A DNA stretch of 64,000 bases from Venatoribacter pacificus (GCF_025318105.1 NZ_JAOANI010000028.1:248001-312000); one strand, 5' to 3'; counted from the stretch's first letter, positions 42,578 through 51,562 are shown. Program-made: numbers and translations. The notes: a model not told the origin generated them from the letters alone.

Positions 42578-43814
42578 TACCCAGCACTACGTACTTTTGT
42601 GAGGTCAGACCGTCAAGGCCGACCGGGCCACGGGCGTGGATTTTGTCGGTCGAGATGCCAATCTCGGCCCCCAGTCCGTATTCGAAACCATCGGCGAAGC
42701 GGGTGGAGGCGTTGACCATCACCGAGCTGGAATCCACTTCGGTCAGGAAGCGGCGCGCCAGCGTGTAGTTTTCGCTGACGATGGTGTCGGTGTGGTGTGA
42801 GCCGTAATGGTTGATATGGTCGATGGCGCTGTCCATATCATCGACGATTTTAATCGCCAGAATCGGTGCCAGATATTCTGTATGCCAGTCTTCTTCGGTG
42901 GCGGCATGAATATCGGTCAGCAGTTCACGGGTGCGCTCACAACCACGCAGTTCAACGTCCAGTGCCACATACGCTTCAGCCAGTTCCGGCAAAATGTCGG
43001 CGGCCACGGCCTGATGCACCAGCAGGGTTTCCATGGTGTTACAGGTGCCGTAGCGGTGTGTCTTGGCGTTGATGGCAATGTTGATAGCCTTGGTTTTATC
43101 GGCGAATTCGTCGATATAGACATGGCAGATGCCATCCAGGTGTTTGATCACAACCACCTTGGCGTCGCGGCTGATGCGTTCAATCAGGCCTTTGCCACCA
43201 CGCGGTACGATGACATCGACGTACTCAGACATGGTGATTAATGCACCAACGGCCGCGCGGTCGGTGGTTTCGACTACCTGTACGGCATTGGCCGGTAATC
43301 CGGCTTGTTCCAGACCAGCACTGATAATGGCGGCGAGGGTGCGGTTAGCTTCGATGGCTTCTGAACCACCGCGCAGAATGGCAGCGTTGCCGGATTTCAG
43401 GCACAGGCTGGCGGCTTCGATGGTCACGTTCGGACGACTTTCATAAATGATACCGATAACGCCCAGCGGAACACGCATTTTGCCCACCTGAATACCACTC
43501 GGCCGGTATTTAAGATCGGTGATTTCGCCGACCGGGTCGGCCAGTGTTGCCACCTGATGCAGGCCTTCGATCATGGTATCGATGCGTTCGTCGGTCAGTT
43601 CCAGACGATCGAGCAGGGCGGCTTCAAGGCCGTTATCACGGCCGCGCTGCATATCACGCTGATTGGCCGCTTTAATCGCGTCGCGCTGAGAAGTAATGGC
43701 ATCGGCAATGGCCAGTAACGCCTTGTTTTTGTCCTGAGTCGACGCACGGGCCATAGCACGGGAGGCCTGGCGGGCGTTCTGACCCAGGGTCTGCATGTAT
43801 TCGATTACATCCAT
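42558..43814 (-). CDS. proA: Gamma-glutamyl phosphate reductase
   Basis: A 418-residue NADPH-dependent enzyme of proline synthesis, reducing gamma-glutamyl phosphate to the semialdehyde. Its aldehyde-dehydrogenase-like fold shows PLGVIGIIYESRPNV, the catalytic cysteine in HRYGTCNTMET, and FADGFEYGLGAEIGIST near the end. It is the first gene of the eight-gene series down to rlpA. Its pathway partner proB begins at the right end of the window, ~20 kb away. Confidence 0.97.
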   Translation of the reverse strand: MDVIEYMQTLGQNARQASRAMARASTQDKNKALLAIADAITSQRDAIKAANQRDMQRGRDNGLEAALLDRLELTDERIDTMIEGLHQVATLADPVGEITDLKYRPSGIQVGKMRVPLGVIGIIYESRPNVTIEAASLCLKSGNAAILRGGSEAIEANRTLAAIISAGLEQAGLPANAVQVVETTDRAAVGALITMSEYVDVIVPRGGKGLIERISRDAKVVVIKHLDGICHVYIDEFADKTKAINIAINAKTHRYGTCNTMETLLVHQAVAADILPELAEAYVALDVELRGCERTRELLTDIHAATEEDWHTEYLAPILAIKIVDDMDSAIDHINHYGSHHTDTIVSENYTLARRFLTEVDSSSVMVNASTRFADGFEYGLGAEIGISTDKIHARGPVGLDGLTSQKYVVLGNGEVRK

Positions 43815-43931
43815 CGATCACACCTGAACAGTCTGTAGCGGGAGAAAGTGCGCTAGTATACACCAACAACTACAATGAAAGCGTCCGCAGCCGCTGTGGC
43901 GCAGTAATTTCAGTTATGGATTCTCCCCGCT

Positions 43932-44864
43932 ATGGAAAAAACGCAGTTTCACAGTCTGGTTGTACTGCAGGTTAAAGTGCTTTATTGCCTGCTGGCCGCT
44001 TTAGGGTTGAGCATTATTGCTGCCCTTGATCTGCTCGAAGATAAAAAACAGTTTGCCATGATTGCTGCCGGTTTTTCGCTGGCGCTGGTGGTGTATGCCG
44101 GTTATCTGTTGTTGCGCCGTAAGCAGCGTTCATCGCCGTATCCTGAGTGGATTCTGGTTGGCCTGCTGTCGGTGTTTACCCTGTTTGGTATGCATCAGAG
44201 TGCGCAGGTTGCCCACTGGATTTATTTTGTGCCGGTTTATACCTACTTTTTGTTTCCTTTTCGCCTGGCCAGCTATATCACGCTGGCTTACAGCGCTGTG
44301 CTGGTGGTGCTGGTTCTGGAGGACTTTGATAATTACAGCCGTCTGCAGATGCTGTTTACCTACGCGGCCTGCTACACCTTTTCGGTGATGTACGCGCTGA
44401 TCAATGAACGTAATAACCGTGCCCTGACAGAAATTGTGAATACCGATCCGCTGACGCAGGTTTATAACGAGCATCAGCTGTATCTGGATTTAAACAAAGA
44501 AATGACCCGTGCCGACCGGCAGCGCAGCAGCCTGATGCTGATGGCGGTGGCAACGCCGAAGTCCTGGCACAGTCTTAAAGTGGAAGATTACGAGCAGCGC
44601 CTGAGCTATCTGGGCAATAAACTGCGTAAATGTCTGCGCAAATACGATGCCTGTTATCGACTGAATACCGATGATTTCATCATCGTCATGCCGCACAGCG
44701 ATGCGCAGGATTCTGAAGAATTGAAAAATCAGTTGCTGGACTGCATGGCGGATAGAAAATTCGCAGCACTGAAAGAATTACCGGTGCATGTTGAAGCGTA
44801 TCAACCGGATGATGACGCCCACAGTCTTATCCGCCGGGTCATGGAGGCATTACATGCTGGCTGA
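43932..44864 (+). CDS. Membrane protein with degenerate GGDEF domain (first of pair)
   Basis: A 310-residue protein. About five to six membrane helices occupy ~10-155 (VLYCLLAALGLSIIAAL, WILVGLLSVFTLFG, IYFVPVYTYFLFPF). A C-terminal GGDEF-like domain from ~168 begins in the usual way (TDPLTQVYNEHQLY). The signature loop reads NTDDF instead of GGDEF, and the upstream metal-binding D of DxDxFK is replaced (AVATPK), so catalysis is not expected. It may bind nucleotide or act as a structural partner. Its last 11 bases overlap the next gene. Confidence 0.87.
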   Translation: MEKTQFHSLVVLQVKVLYCLLAALGLSIIAALDLLEDKKQFAMIAAGFSLALVVYAGYLLLRRKQRSSPYPEWILVGLLSVFTLFGMHQSAQVAHWIYFVPVYTYFLFPFRLASYITLAYSAVLVVLVLEDFDNYSRLQMLFTYAACYTFSVMYALINERNNRALTEIVNTDPLTQVYNEHQLYLDLNKEMTRADRQRSSLMLMAVATPKSWHSLKVEDYEQRLSYLGNKLRKCLRKYDACYRLNTDDFIIVMPHSDAQDSEELKNQLLDCMADRKFAALKELPVHVEAYQPDDDAHSLIRRVMEALHAG

Positions 44865-45840
44865 TTTATCTCAGGACGAATTGCTGCCGCGGCTGCAAAC
44901 GCTCGTTTATCTGCTGGCTTCGGTCGCCATTGGTATTCTGATGTATGACCAGTACCGGCAGGGGCTGTATCCACTGGTTCTGACCAATGCGATTGCGATT
45001 CCGGCGTTTGTATTCAGTGCCATCTTTATTTACATCAACCGTGACCGGGACAGTTTCTCCTGGGTCAATTATCCGCTGATATTTACCCTGGCCGCGCTGG
45101 CACTGTATCAGTTGCCACAATATCCACAGCTGATGACGCACTATTTATACGCTTTGCCGTTGTTCAGTTATTTCTGCCTGCCGCTGTATCCGGCCACCGT
45201 ATTTAACGTGGTGGTGGCGGTATTAATGACACTGCTGTTGTGGATTGATCATGGCTTTATGCTGGCGCTGCGCACCGGCACCAATTATTCATTGCTGCTT
45301 GGTTCGGCCTGGTGTTTCGCCTATCTGACACTGTTAAAAGGCTGGTCGTTAAAGCGTCTGGCACTGACCGATCAGACATCGGGTGCTTATAACCGCCGTC
45401 ACTTTTTTCATGCTCTGACCCGTGAGATTGCCCGCAGCGAATCCACCCGCCACAGTGTCAGTCTGATTGGCCTGGTTATTGATGATTACCGCCAGTTAAT
45501 TGATATCCACGGCAACCGGGTGATGTCTCAGTTTTTGCCGCGCTTTGTCGAGCGCACTCAGCGTCAGATCCGTGCCGGTGATGACGTATTCCGTTTAGCC
45601 GATGATTTATTTGTACTGATACTGCCAAACTGTCCGGAAGACGGTGCCATTGTGCTGATGGAGCGTGTAAAACGCACGCTGCAGCAACAGGCCTGGAAAC
45701 CCTTTGCGGAAATTTCCATCAGCGCATCGGCGGTTGGTTTGCAGATGGGAGAGGACAGTAAGGATCTGGAAAAACGTTTATCGGCAAAACTGAAGAAACA
45801 AAAACGTGCCAGTCTGCAACTGGCGGCGTTTGCCGATTAA
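44854..45840 (+). CDS. Membrane protein with degenerate GGDEF domain (second of pair)
   Basis: A 328-residue relative of the preceding gene. Membrane helices occupy ~15-165 (TLVYLLASVAIGILMYD, FAYLTLLKGWSL). A GGDEF-like domain starts at TDQTSGAYNRRHFF, and its signature loop reads LADDL, again inactive by sequence. The ATG at 44854 has GGAGG six bases upstream, an optimal site lying inside the preceding gene, so translation is coupled. A regulatory or hetero-oligomeric role with its neighbour is inferred. Confidence 0.87.
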   Translation: MLADLSQDELLPRLQTLVYLLASVAIGILMYDQYRQGLYPLVLTNAIAIPAFVFSAIFIYINRDRDSFSWVNYPLIFTLAALALYQLPQYPQLMTHYLYALPLFSYFCLPLYPATVFNVVVAVLMTLLLWIDHGFMLALRTGTNYSLLLGSAWCFAYLTLLKGWSLKRLALTDQTSGAYNRRHFFHALTREIARSESTRHSVSLIGLVIDDYRQLIDIHGNRVMSQFLPRFVERTQRQIRAGDDVFRLADDLFVLILPNCPEDGAIVLMERVKRTLQQQAWKPFAEISISASAVGLQMGEDSKDLEKRLSAKLKKQKRASLQLAAFAD

Positions 45841-45851
45841 ATAAAGCGGCG

Positions 45852-45882
45852 AGAGCAGCTCTGAATGATTCAGAGCTGCTCT
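45852..45882. terminator. Hairpin between convergent genes
   Basis: AGAGCAGCTCTGAA (45852-45865) and TTCAGAGCTGCTCT (45869-45882) form a perfect 14-bp stem with a 3-base loop. It lacks a T-run, so it is a stem-type terminator shared by both genes. Confidence 0.65.
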
Positions 45883-45886
45883 GGAA

Positions 45887-46741
45887 CTAAACGCTGGCGC
45901 GGATAATCCGTACCAGTGTTTGTGTTTTTGCCTGTGGCAGATTCAGTTTGCCGTAGAACTCTGCCGGGTCGTGTACCCGCACCTCGTTAAAACCATCCTG
46001 TTGAAACCCTTCTTTAATCGCGGCATCCGATGGGTAGTGCAAGGGCCATTGGCCGCGGGTAAAAAATCCCACCAGTTTCTGCGCGAATTTTACGTAACGG
46101 TATGACGGATGATCGGCAAAATCCGGGTATAAATCGGTGACGTAAAATCCGGCCGGAAATCCTTTCAGCCCCTCCGCCATCCGGGTCCAGACACTGCGGA
46201 TGGTGGCCAGATCAAAATAATTCACCAAACCTTCGGTAACGATGGCGGTTTTCTTCGCCGGATCAAGGCTGGCCAGCAATGCGGCAATAGAATCATCACC
46301 TTCCTGCTGCAGAATATTGCAGGCCCGGACGCTGTGACCGCTGGTCTGGCCAATCTCCGCCAGCAATGCTTGTTTACGGCTGGCCATACCGGGAAGGTCA
46401 GCTTCGATATAAGTCAGCTGCGGATATTTCTGTTTAAAGCGATAGCCGCGCGGCGAAAGACCGGCGGCGATTTCAACAATCTGCTCCACGCCTTCTTCTT
46501 CAATCAGGCGCTCGACCTGATGATCAATAACAGAGTGCCGCTGCAGTAAAAAGGTATCGATGTCGGCACCGGCAACCAGTCGTAAAAAGGCATTCACCGG
46601 ACTGAGTGCGGCATTGGCAACGCGACCCATGCCGGTAATAAAACCGGGGGCGGAGAGACCGTGCTTGTACCAGATGTAGCCGGTATAGTGAGCGCTGATG
46701 CTGATGCGGGACGTATCGGTGGCGGAAGTGGAAGAGGTCAT
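45887..46741 (-). CDS. Class I SAM-dependent methyltransferase (leucine carboxyl methyltransferase-like)
   Basis: A 284-residue cytosolic protein of the LCM/PPM1-like methyltransferase group. The SAM-binding strand is VEQIVEIAAGLSPRGYRF, with LTYIEADLPGMASRKQALL as motif II and AIVTEGLVNYFD as motif IV. The substrate is unknown; bacterial members are diverse and include polyketide and small-molecule enzymes. The ATG at 46741 is chosen since the upstream frame lies over the divergent DedA promoter and has no coding character. Confidence 0.85.
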   Translation of the reverse strand: MTSSTSATDTSRISISAHYTGYIWYKHGLSAPGFITGMGRVANAALSPVNAFLRLVAGADIDTFLLQRHSVIDHQVERLIEEEGVEQIVEIAAGLSPRGYRFKQKYPQLTYIEADLPGMASRKQALLAEIGQTSGHSVRACNILQQEGDDSIAALLASLDPAKKTAIVTEGLVNYFDLATIRSVWTRMAEGLKGFPAGFYVTDLYPDFADHPSYRYVKFAQKLVGFFTRGQWPLHYPSDAAIKEGFQQDGFNEVRVHDPAEFYGKLNLPQAKTQTLVRIIRASV

Positions 46742-46840
46742 GAGCTGTCTTTTATTGTTGTTGTGTACGCACACGAGAATACAGGGGAATGCCCCGGTAC
46801 GTCCATGTATGGTCAGCGGTCTGCGGGCAGGTTGTGTGTG

Positions 46841-47476
46841 ATGGAATCCGCACTGTCTGGCTTTTCTGCCGATTGGCTCACGGCTTTGCAGCAGCATTCC
46901 TGGCTGTTGTTGTCGGCGTTGTTTGTGGTGGCGCTGGCGGAATCCTTGTTGGTGGTCGGTTTATTAATTCCCGGTGTTGCTATTCTGGTGGCATTAACAC
47001 TGCTGGCAGCCGGGCAATCGTTATCGCCTTTGGCGTGGTGGCTGGCCGGAGCATTGGGGGCGCTTTGTGGTGATGGTATCAGCTTTCATATCGGTCGCCG
47101 TGCGGGCCCGGGATTGGCGCGATGGCAGATATTCAGCCGCCATCCTCATTGGTTACCGGCCGGGCATAGTTTTTTTGCCCGCTACGGTTTATGGAGTATC
47201 GCACTGGGACGCTTTATTGGCCCGTTGCGGCCACTGGTTCCGGCCGTTGCCGGAGTCTGTGACATGAAGCCGCCAACGTTCTGGTGGATTAATATCTGGT
47301 CATCCGCCGCCTGGGCGGCCTTCTATTTATTGCCGGTGTATTGGTTTGGTCAGGCCGTGCTGACCCTGCTTCAGCCATGGCAATTAATGCTGGGACTGGG
47401 GTTGGCGACGCTGGTGGCGTTGTTGGTCAGCCGCTTGCTACAGCATCGGCAACGCCAGAGCGGGCCGCGCAATTAG
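46841..47476 (+). CDS. DedA family membrane protein
   Basis: A 211-residue integral membrane protein of the DedA/VTT family, thought to move undecaprenyl phosphate or other lipids across the inner membrane. The family segment GRFIGPLRPLVPAVAGVCDM carries the conserved arginines and prolines, preceded by GDGISFHIGRRAG. Five to six hydrophobic stretches are visible. The start is uncertain among ATG 46805, TTG 46832 and ATG 46841; the last gives the usual N-terminus. Confidence 0.88.
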   Translation: MESALSGFSADWLTALQQHSWLLLSALFVVALAESLLVVGLLIPGVAILVALTLLAAGQSLSPLAWWLAGALGALCGDGISFHIGRRAGPGLARWQIFSRHPHWLPAGHSFFARYGLWSIALGRFIGPLRPLVPAVAGVCDMKPPTFWWINIWSSAAWAAFYLLPVYWFGQAVLTLLQPWQLMLGLGLATLVALLVSRLLQHRQRQSGPRN

Positions 47477-47506
47477 GCCTTAGGGTATCTCTGAATTATT
47501 CGTGCC

Positions 47507-47656
47507 CTGGCAGGCTGTAGATTTTCTATCTGCGTTGCCACAGCAGTGTTAAAAACCGACTCAAAATGCTCATTTACGACCTGTAAACGGCGCTTTTTCG
47601 CCGGTTTTTGTCTTGCATTGACTGCCTCGAACAGCGCAAATGCAGCGGCCTGTTAG
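47507..47656. repeat. 150-bp MITE-like dispersed repeat, copy B
   Basis: Its ~104-base core is the same as copy A (26654-26801) except for two substitutions. The terminal repeats are more decayed: the left end starts CTGGCAGGCTGTAG and the right end finishes GGCCTGTTAG. The right end supplies the TAA stop of the minus-strand gene at 47653. Confidence 0.9.
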
Positions 47657-47898
47657 TCTTCCGGTTTATGCTGCAGGGCTCGCAGTTCGTTACGTGCCTG
47701 ATTAAGTTGAAACTGCAGATCTGCCGCTTTTTGCTTCATCTCACGCGCGGCAGCCACTTCCTGCTGATGCTGTTCAGCAATTTCCTGCAGATTTTTCTCG
47801 GCCTCTTTCACCTGTTGCTGCCAGCGGCGGCTCAGACGGTAGGCCACCGCTGCGCCACCGATAATCATGCCTGCCATCATCGCCAGAATAAAACTCAT
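47653..47898 (-). CDS. Small membrane-anchored coiled-coil protein
   Basis: An 81-residue protein with one N-terminal helix (FILAMMAGMIIGGAAVAYRL) followed by a long charged heptad-patterned coil (QQQVKEAEKNLQEIAEQ, AADLQFQLNQARNELRALQ). The family is not recognised; the layout resembles YhcB/ZapG-type small anchors, but no signature supports that. Its stop codon overlaps repeat copy B. Confidence 0.72.
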   Translation of the reverse strand: MSFILAMMAGMIIGGAAVAYRLSRRWQQQVKEAEKNLQEIAEQHQQEVAAAREMKQKAADLQFQLNQARNELRALQHKPED

Positions 47899-48086
47899 AA
47901 CAGCTCCTGTTGCCGTACGGGTGTGATTAATGATCCTGCAGTTTATCGGAATCGTGGGGGATATACCCGGCAGCCGGATAAAAATGGTCTGAAGTCTGCC
48001 GGGGTATCATTGCGTATATGGATTCCCGGCACGTGAGCAAAAAATGTTAAACTGCGCGCCGATACATTTTTTCATGAGGCAGTGTT

Positions 48087-49115
48087 GTGACCATTGGTGA
48101 GCTGGTAGCCAAAAGCGGCGCGCAGATGCGCGTATTTGATCTGGGGCGGCGCATTGAAGAAGTACCGCTGGACGATTTCCGAGCCTTTGAGCAGATGCAG
48201 CGTCCGTATCCGGTGCCTTATCTGAAGCATGCCTGGCTGGGGATTCTCAGCTGGAATGTCGACGAGCCGGGGCAGCACAACATCTGGTTTTTGAAGTTGC
48301 CGCTGGATGAGCAGAATATTCTGCAACCTGGCCCGCGCGATGCCTTCTTGCAGCACTGGCTGCGGGTGGCGCAATACCCCAAAGAAAAGCATGGCGATGC
48401 TCCGTGCAGTTATAAACCGGATGCCAATCGTATGGCGTACTTCCATGCGTTGGCGTTGCAAACGTTAGGGCAGGAGTCGACGCAGTATTACGCCACCGCC
48501 CGCGCTTACCTGAGTGGTGATATCGGTTGGGATAACTGGCAACAGCTGGGGTTGCAGGGGCTGGCCGAAGTGGTGGCACGCCTGCAGGAAGAGCAAAACG
48601 AAGCCCTGTTGTGCAAAGCCTTACCACAGCTGCCGGCGGTACCGCGTAATGTGGTGCTGGGTTTTCTGGAAAACGTGGCACCGGGTCAGGCTCTGACCTC
48701 CGCCATCAACGATACGCTGTCGCAGGTTGTGGCGACCGGTGCCGGGGTGGCTGACCTGGCGGCCTTTGCCCGCGCGTTATCACACAGCGTTAATGCCGAT
48801 CAGCGCGTGCTGTTATTGCAACTGTTGTTGCAGCATCCGCACAGCCGTTCGGTGGAAGTGCTGGCGGCATTGGGCAGCCGTTGCTGGCGTGATCTGCAGG
48901 GCGGTTTGTTGCTGACGTATCTGGAATGTCTGGCGGTGAACGAGCAGGGGATCAACGCATTCAACGCTCTGGTCGCTGATTTGCTCGCCTTGCCTGGGAT
49001 GCGTGAGCGCTTTATGACGGTATTCCGTTCGCCACAGCGCAGTGAGTCGCTGGCCCAGGCTATTGGTCAGCTGCTGTCACTGGCGCGTCAGGGTGATCAC
49101 GGAAACCTGCAATGA
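48087..49115 (+). CDS. DUF3549 family protein
   Basis: A 342-residue cytosolic helical protein matching DUF3549 (MTIGELVAKSGAQMRVFDLG, AWLGILSWNVDEPGQHNIWF). The C-terminal half looks like HEAT-type helical repeats (LLQLLLQHPHSRSVEVLAAL). The function is unknown. The GTG start has GAGG upstream. It overlaps the ychJ-like start by four bases, so the two are coupled. Confidence 0.88.
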   Translation: MTIGELVAKSGAQMRVFDLGRRIEEVPLDDFRAFEQMQRPYPVPYLKHAWLGILSWNVDEPGQHNIWFLKLPLDEQNILQPGPRDAFLQHWLRVAQYPKEKHGDAPCSYKPDANRMAYFHALALQTLGQESTQYYATARAYLSGDIGWDNWQQLGLQGLAEVVARLQEEQNEALLCKALPQLPAVPRNVVLGFLENVAPGQALTSAINDTLSQVVATGAGVADLAAFARALSHSVNADQRVLLLQLLLQHPHSRSVEVLAALGSRCWRDLQGGLLLTYLECLAVNEQGINAFNALVADLLALPGMRERFMTVFRSPQRSESLAQAIGQLLSLARQGDHGNLQ

Positions 49116-49576
49116 ATCACGATACTGACGCTTGTCCCTGTGGCAGCGGCGGCCTTTATGGCGACTGCTGTAAGCTTTTGCATGCCGGTCAGCCGGCCGG
49201 CAGTGCCGAAGCGTTAATGCGTTCGCGTTACAGTGCGTTTGTACTTGGCTTGCAGGACTATCTGCTCAGCAGCTGGGATGTCCGCACCCGGCCTTCAGAT
49301 TTACCACTGGACAAAACGACCCGCTGGTTTGGCCTGACGATACACGATGCCCAACAGGATGAGGACGCTGGCAGCGCCAGCGTCAGTTTCAGCGCCCGTT
49401 TTTGCGAAGGCAAAGACTGGTTTTGTCTGAGCGAAGTTTCCAGCTTTGTGTTGGCCGATGACGGTTTCTGGCGCTACGTGGATGGCAAGGCGGAGTTTCA
49501 ACCGCTGCATCCGGGCCGCAATGACCCGTGTCTCTGCGGCAGCGAAAAGAAGTTCAAGAAATGTTGTGGTGCCTGA
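49112..49576 (+). CDS. ychJ: YchJ family SEC-C motif protein
   Basis: A 154-residue protein with SEC-C type zinc motifs at both ends: CPCGSGGLYGDCCKLLHAG at the N-terminus and CLCGSEKKFKKCCGA at the C-terminus. Between them is an NTF2-like core (EALMRSRYSAFVLGLQDYLL). YchJ (UPF0225) proteins bind zinc; their role is unclear. The ATG overlaps the stop of the DUF3549 gene. Confidence 0.93.
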   Translation: MNHDTDACPCGSGGLYGDCCKLLHAGQPAGSAEALMRSRYSAFVLGLQDYLLSSWDVRTRPSDLPLDKTTRWFGLTIHDAQQDEDAGSASVSFSARFCEGKDWFCLSEVSSFVLADDGFWRYVDGKAEFQPLHPGRNDPCLCGSEKKFKKCCGA

Positions 49577-49577
49577 A

Positions 49578-49853
49578 TTACTCAGCCGGACGGGTGGTGC
49601 CTTTTATCAGCATGCCCCAGACCATGGCGAAGGTACCAATAACCGACAGCAGCATCATCAGGTTGACCAGCGTGCTGTGGCGTTGGTAATAGCTGGTACG
49701 GACTTGTTCCTGATCCGCGCAAACACCGTTAATAAAGTCATAAAAGCCGCCGCTTTGGCTGCAGTCAGCCACGGCTGACATTTCAATTCCGTACAGGGTC
49801 AGCAGAAGGATGCCGGGTACGGCAAATAATAATGAACCGAGGCGTAGCCACAT
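49578..49853 (-). CDS. Small two-helix membrane protein
   Basis: A 91-residue protein with helices at both ends (LGSLLFAVPGILLLTLYGI and LVNLMMLLSVIGTFAMVWG) and a loop of ~35 residues containing two cysteines (ADCSQSGGFYDFINGVCADQ) that may form a disulfide. The family is not recognised. GGAG lies seven bases before the ATG at 49853. It ends two bases from the convergent ychJ stop. Confidence 0.75.
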   Translation of the reverse strand: MWLRLGSLLFAVPGILLLTLYGIEMSAVADCSQSGGFYDFINGVCADQEQVRTSYYQRHSTLVNLMMLLSVIGTFAMVWGMLIKGTTRPAE

Positions 49854-50110
49854 GGTTTTTCTCCGGAGGATTACAGATGGAACTTGACATGAGAGGGCGA
49901 TTGTTTGCATCTTACCAGCCTTGGGCCTGCTCACACTAATTGAATCCAGCCTGCTGGTCGCCAATTTTTCTCTGAACAGGGAGAGATGATTGATATCAGT
50001 TGGCTAAATGAATGACGAACGACGATGTTAATGGGAAAAACTGGCCCCACCCGAAGAGGGGTGGCTAAAAATCCCTCAGGCTGCGTTGTTGTCTGTTCGT
50101 TTAACCCGTT

Positions 50111-50187
50111 AGGCCATACTCTCAGTGCCTTGCCTGAGACATTTTTAGTCGATAACAGGCCTGTTTAATTGGTGTGAACAGGCCCTG
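50111..50187. repeat. AGGGCCTGTT-family repeat, degraded-left copy
   Basis: Shares the core CTCTCAGTGCCTTGCCTGAG and the right terminus AACAGGCCCT (50177-50186) with the copy at 62442. The left terminus is diverged. It lies in the 375-base gap before the gene at 50229; nothing else is recognised in the rest of that gap. Confidence 0.8.
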
Positions 50188-50228
50188 GTTGCGCCCGACA
50201 AAACGATAACAAAATAAAGCTGCTCATT

Positions 50229-51311
50229 ATGAAACGACTGATTACCGTAACTGCTCTACTGCTGGCAATGAATTCCCAGGCCGCTCCCCAGAACCTGGAT
50301 CAGCTGCTGAGCAGCATCAAAGCCGACATCGCTGCCCAGCGCCTGTCGAGCCCGGCGGGCAATAATGCTCTGGAGCGCATGGATGCTTTCCGTGAGCAGG
50401 CTCCCTATGATTACCGCGTTGTGCCACTGGCGTACCAGTGGGGCGAAGCTTATGTAGCGCTGGCAAACAAAGCCATCAGCGCCAAAGATTACGATCAGGC
50501 GCAAGGCTATCTGGATAAAGTCTGGCTGGTGGCTGCGTTGACGCCCGGCCTGGAAGATACCCAGGACAAACTGGATAAGCTCTACAAAGGCGCGCCTAAT
50601 GTCGTAGCCCGTGCTGAAGAAAAAGGTCCGAGCAAAGCGGAACTGGCTCGTCAGAAACAGCTGGCCGAAGCGGCAGAAAAAGAAAAAGCCAAAGTCGAAG
50701 CGGAACGTAAGCGCAAAGCCGAAGAAGAAAAACGTCTGGCCGCAGCCGAAAAGAAAAAAGCCGAGCAAGATCGTCTGCGTCGTCAGGAAGAAGAACGTCA
50801 GCGTCGTGCTGATGCTGAAAAAGCAGAGAAAGCGGCTTCTGCTAAGCGTCTGGCGGCCGCTGAAAATGCCGCTAAAAACACTGCTGCAACAACCGCAGAG
50901 AAGGCGGCTCCTGCTGCTGCGGTAGTGAAAGCAACGGCCAAGCCTGTGGTTGTTGCCAGCGCCGGCAGTAATGAAATTACCGAGTTGTGGAGCGAAGCAC
51001 GCGAAGACACTGCGCCGCTGGCAAGCTACCCGGTATCCGCCGAGCAGATTTCCAGCCGTGATCGCGATATCGCCGATACGTTACAGCCTGTCTGTAAAGC
51101 CATTCTCGATAACGATGCATCCGTCGTGGTACACACACTGGATAAAGCCGATTACCGCTGGCTGACCGTGCGTCTGACGCTGTGTCTGCGTCGTCTGGAT
51201 AAATCGTTCCGTCTGCGTCACAGCTATCAGGAAGTTGCTGCTGACAGTGGCCCGTTCGTAACACTGCATCCAACGCGTGAAGTGTCTCTGGTACGTCAGG
51301 CGGGCGATTAA
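50229..51311 (+). CDS. Exported coiled-coil protein
   Basis: A 360-residue protein. A signal peptide (MKRLITVTALLLAMNSQA) precedes a globular helical region at ~20-125 (YRVVPLAYQWGEAYVAL, DYDQAQGYLDKVWLVAAL). A TolA-like Lys/Glu/Ala-rich coil follows at ~130-225, then a C-terminal domain at ~245-360 with AVCKAIL-like cysteines (PVCKAILDNDASVVV, LTLCLRRLDKSF). The family is unknown; a periplasmic structural role is inferred. It is a single gene with its own terminator. Confidence 0.82.
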   Translation: MKRLITVTALLLAMNSQAAPQNLDQLLSSIKADIAAQRLSSPAGNNALERMDAFREQAPYDYRVVPLAYQWGEAYVALANKAISAKDYDQAQGYLDKVWLVAALTPGLEDTQDKLDKLYKGAPNVVARAEEKGPSKAELARQKQLAEAAEKEKAKVEAERKRKAEEEKRLAAAEKKKAEQDRLRRQEEERQRRADAEKAEKAASAKRLAAAENAAKNTAATTAEKAAPAAAVVKATAKPVVVASAGSNEITELWSEAREDTAPLASYPVSAEQISSRDRDIADTLQPVCKAILDNDASVVVHTLDKADYRWLTVRLTLCLRRLDKSFRLRHSYQEVAADSGPFVTLHPTREVSLVRQAGD

Positions 51312-51327
51312 ACATTCCCGCCGCAAT

Positions 51328-51357
51328 AAAAAACCCGGTTTATGTGCCGGGTTTTTT
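51328..51357 (+). terminator. Intrinsic terminator
   Basis: AAAAAACCCGG (51328-51338) and CCGGGTTTTTT (51347-51357) form an 11-bp stem with a T-run. Confidence 0.9.
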
Positions 51358-51534
51358 TATATCGGTTTGTCGCGTTATAGCGGCTACCCGTCTTCGGGAA
51401 CTTAGCACACTGTTTCATGGTCATTGATGGTCGGGTTTCCACCCGTTTATGGTTCACCCATTCACCCGACAGGGGCAAATGAACAGATGCCGGCGCAGCA
51501 GCGAAAGTCCTTATTGGCCACTTTTTCTGCAACC

Positions 51535-51562
51535 CTGCAAAAAATGTTCAGCGTGTTACAAT
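51535..51562 (+). promoter_or_regulatory. Probable dacA promoter
   Basis: TACAAT (51557-51562) with an extended TG one base upstream, and CTGCAA (51535-51540) 16 bases before it. It ends 36 bases before the dacA ATG. Confidence 0.45.

Noticed and set aside
50620..50930. Possible tandem DNA repeat
   Set aside because: The pattern is codon-level low complexity of a Lys/Glu/Ala coiled coil, not a repeated DNA unit.
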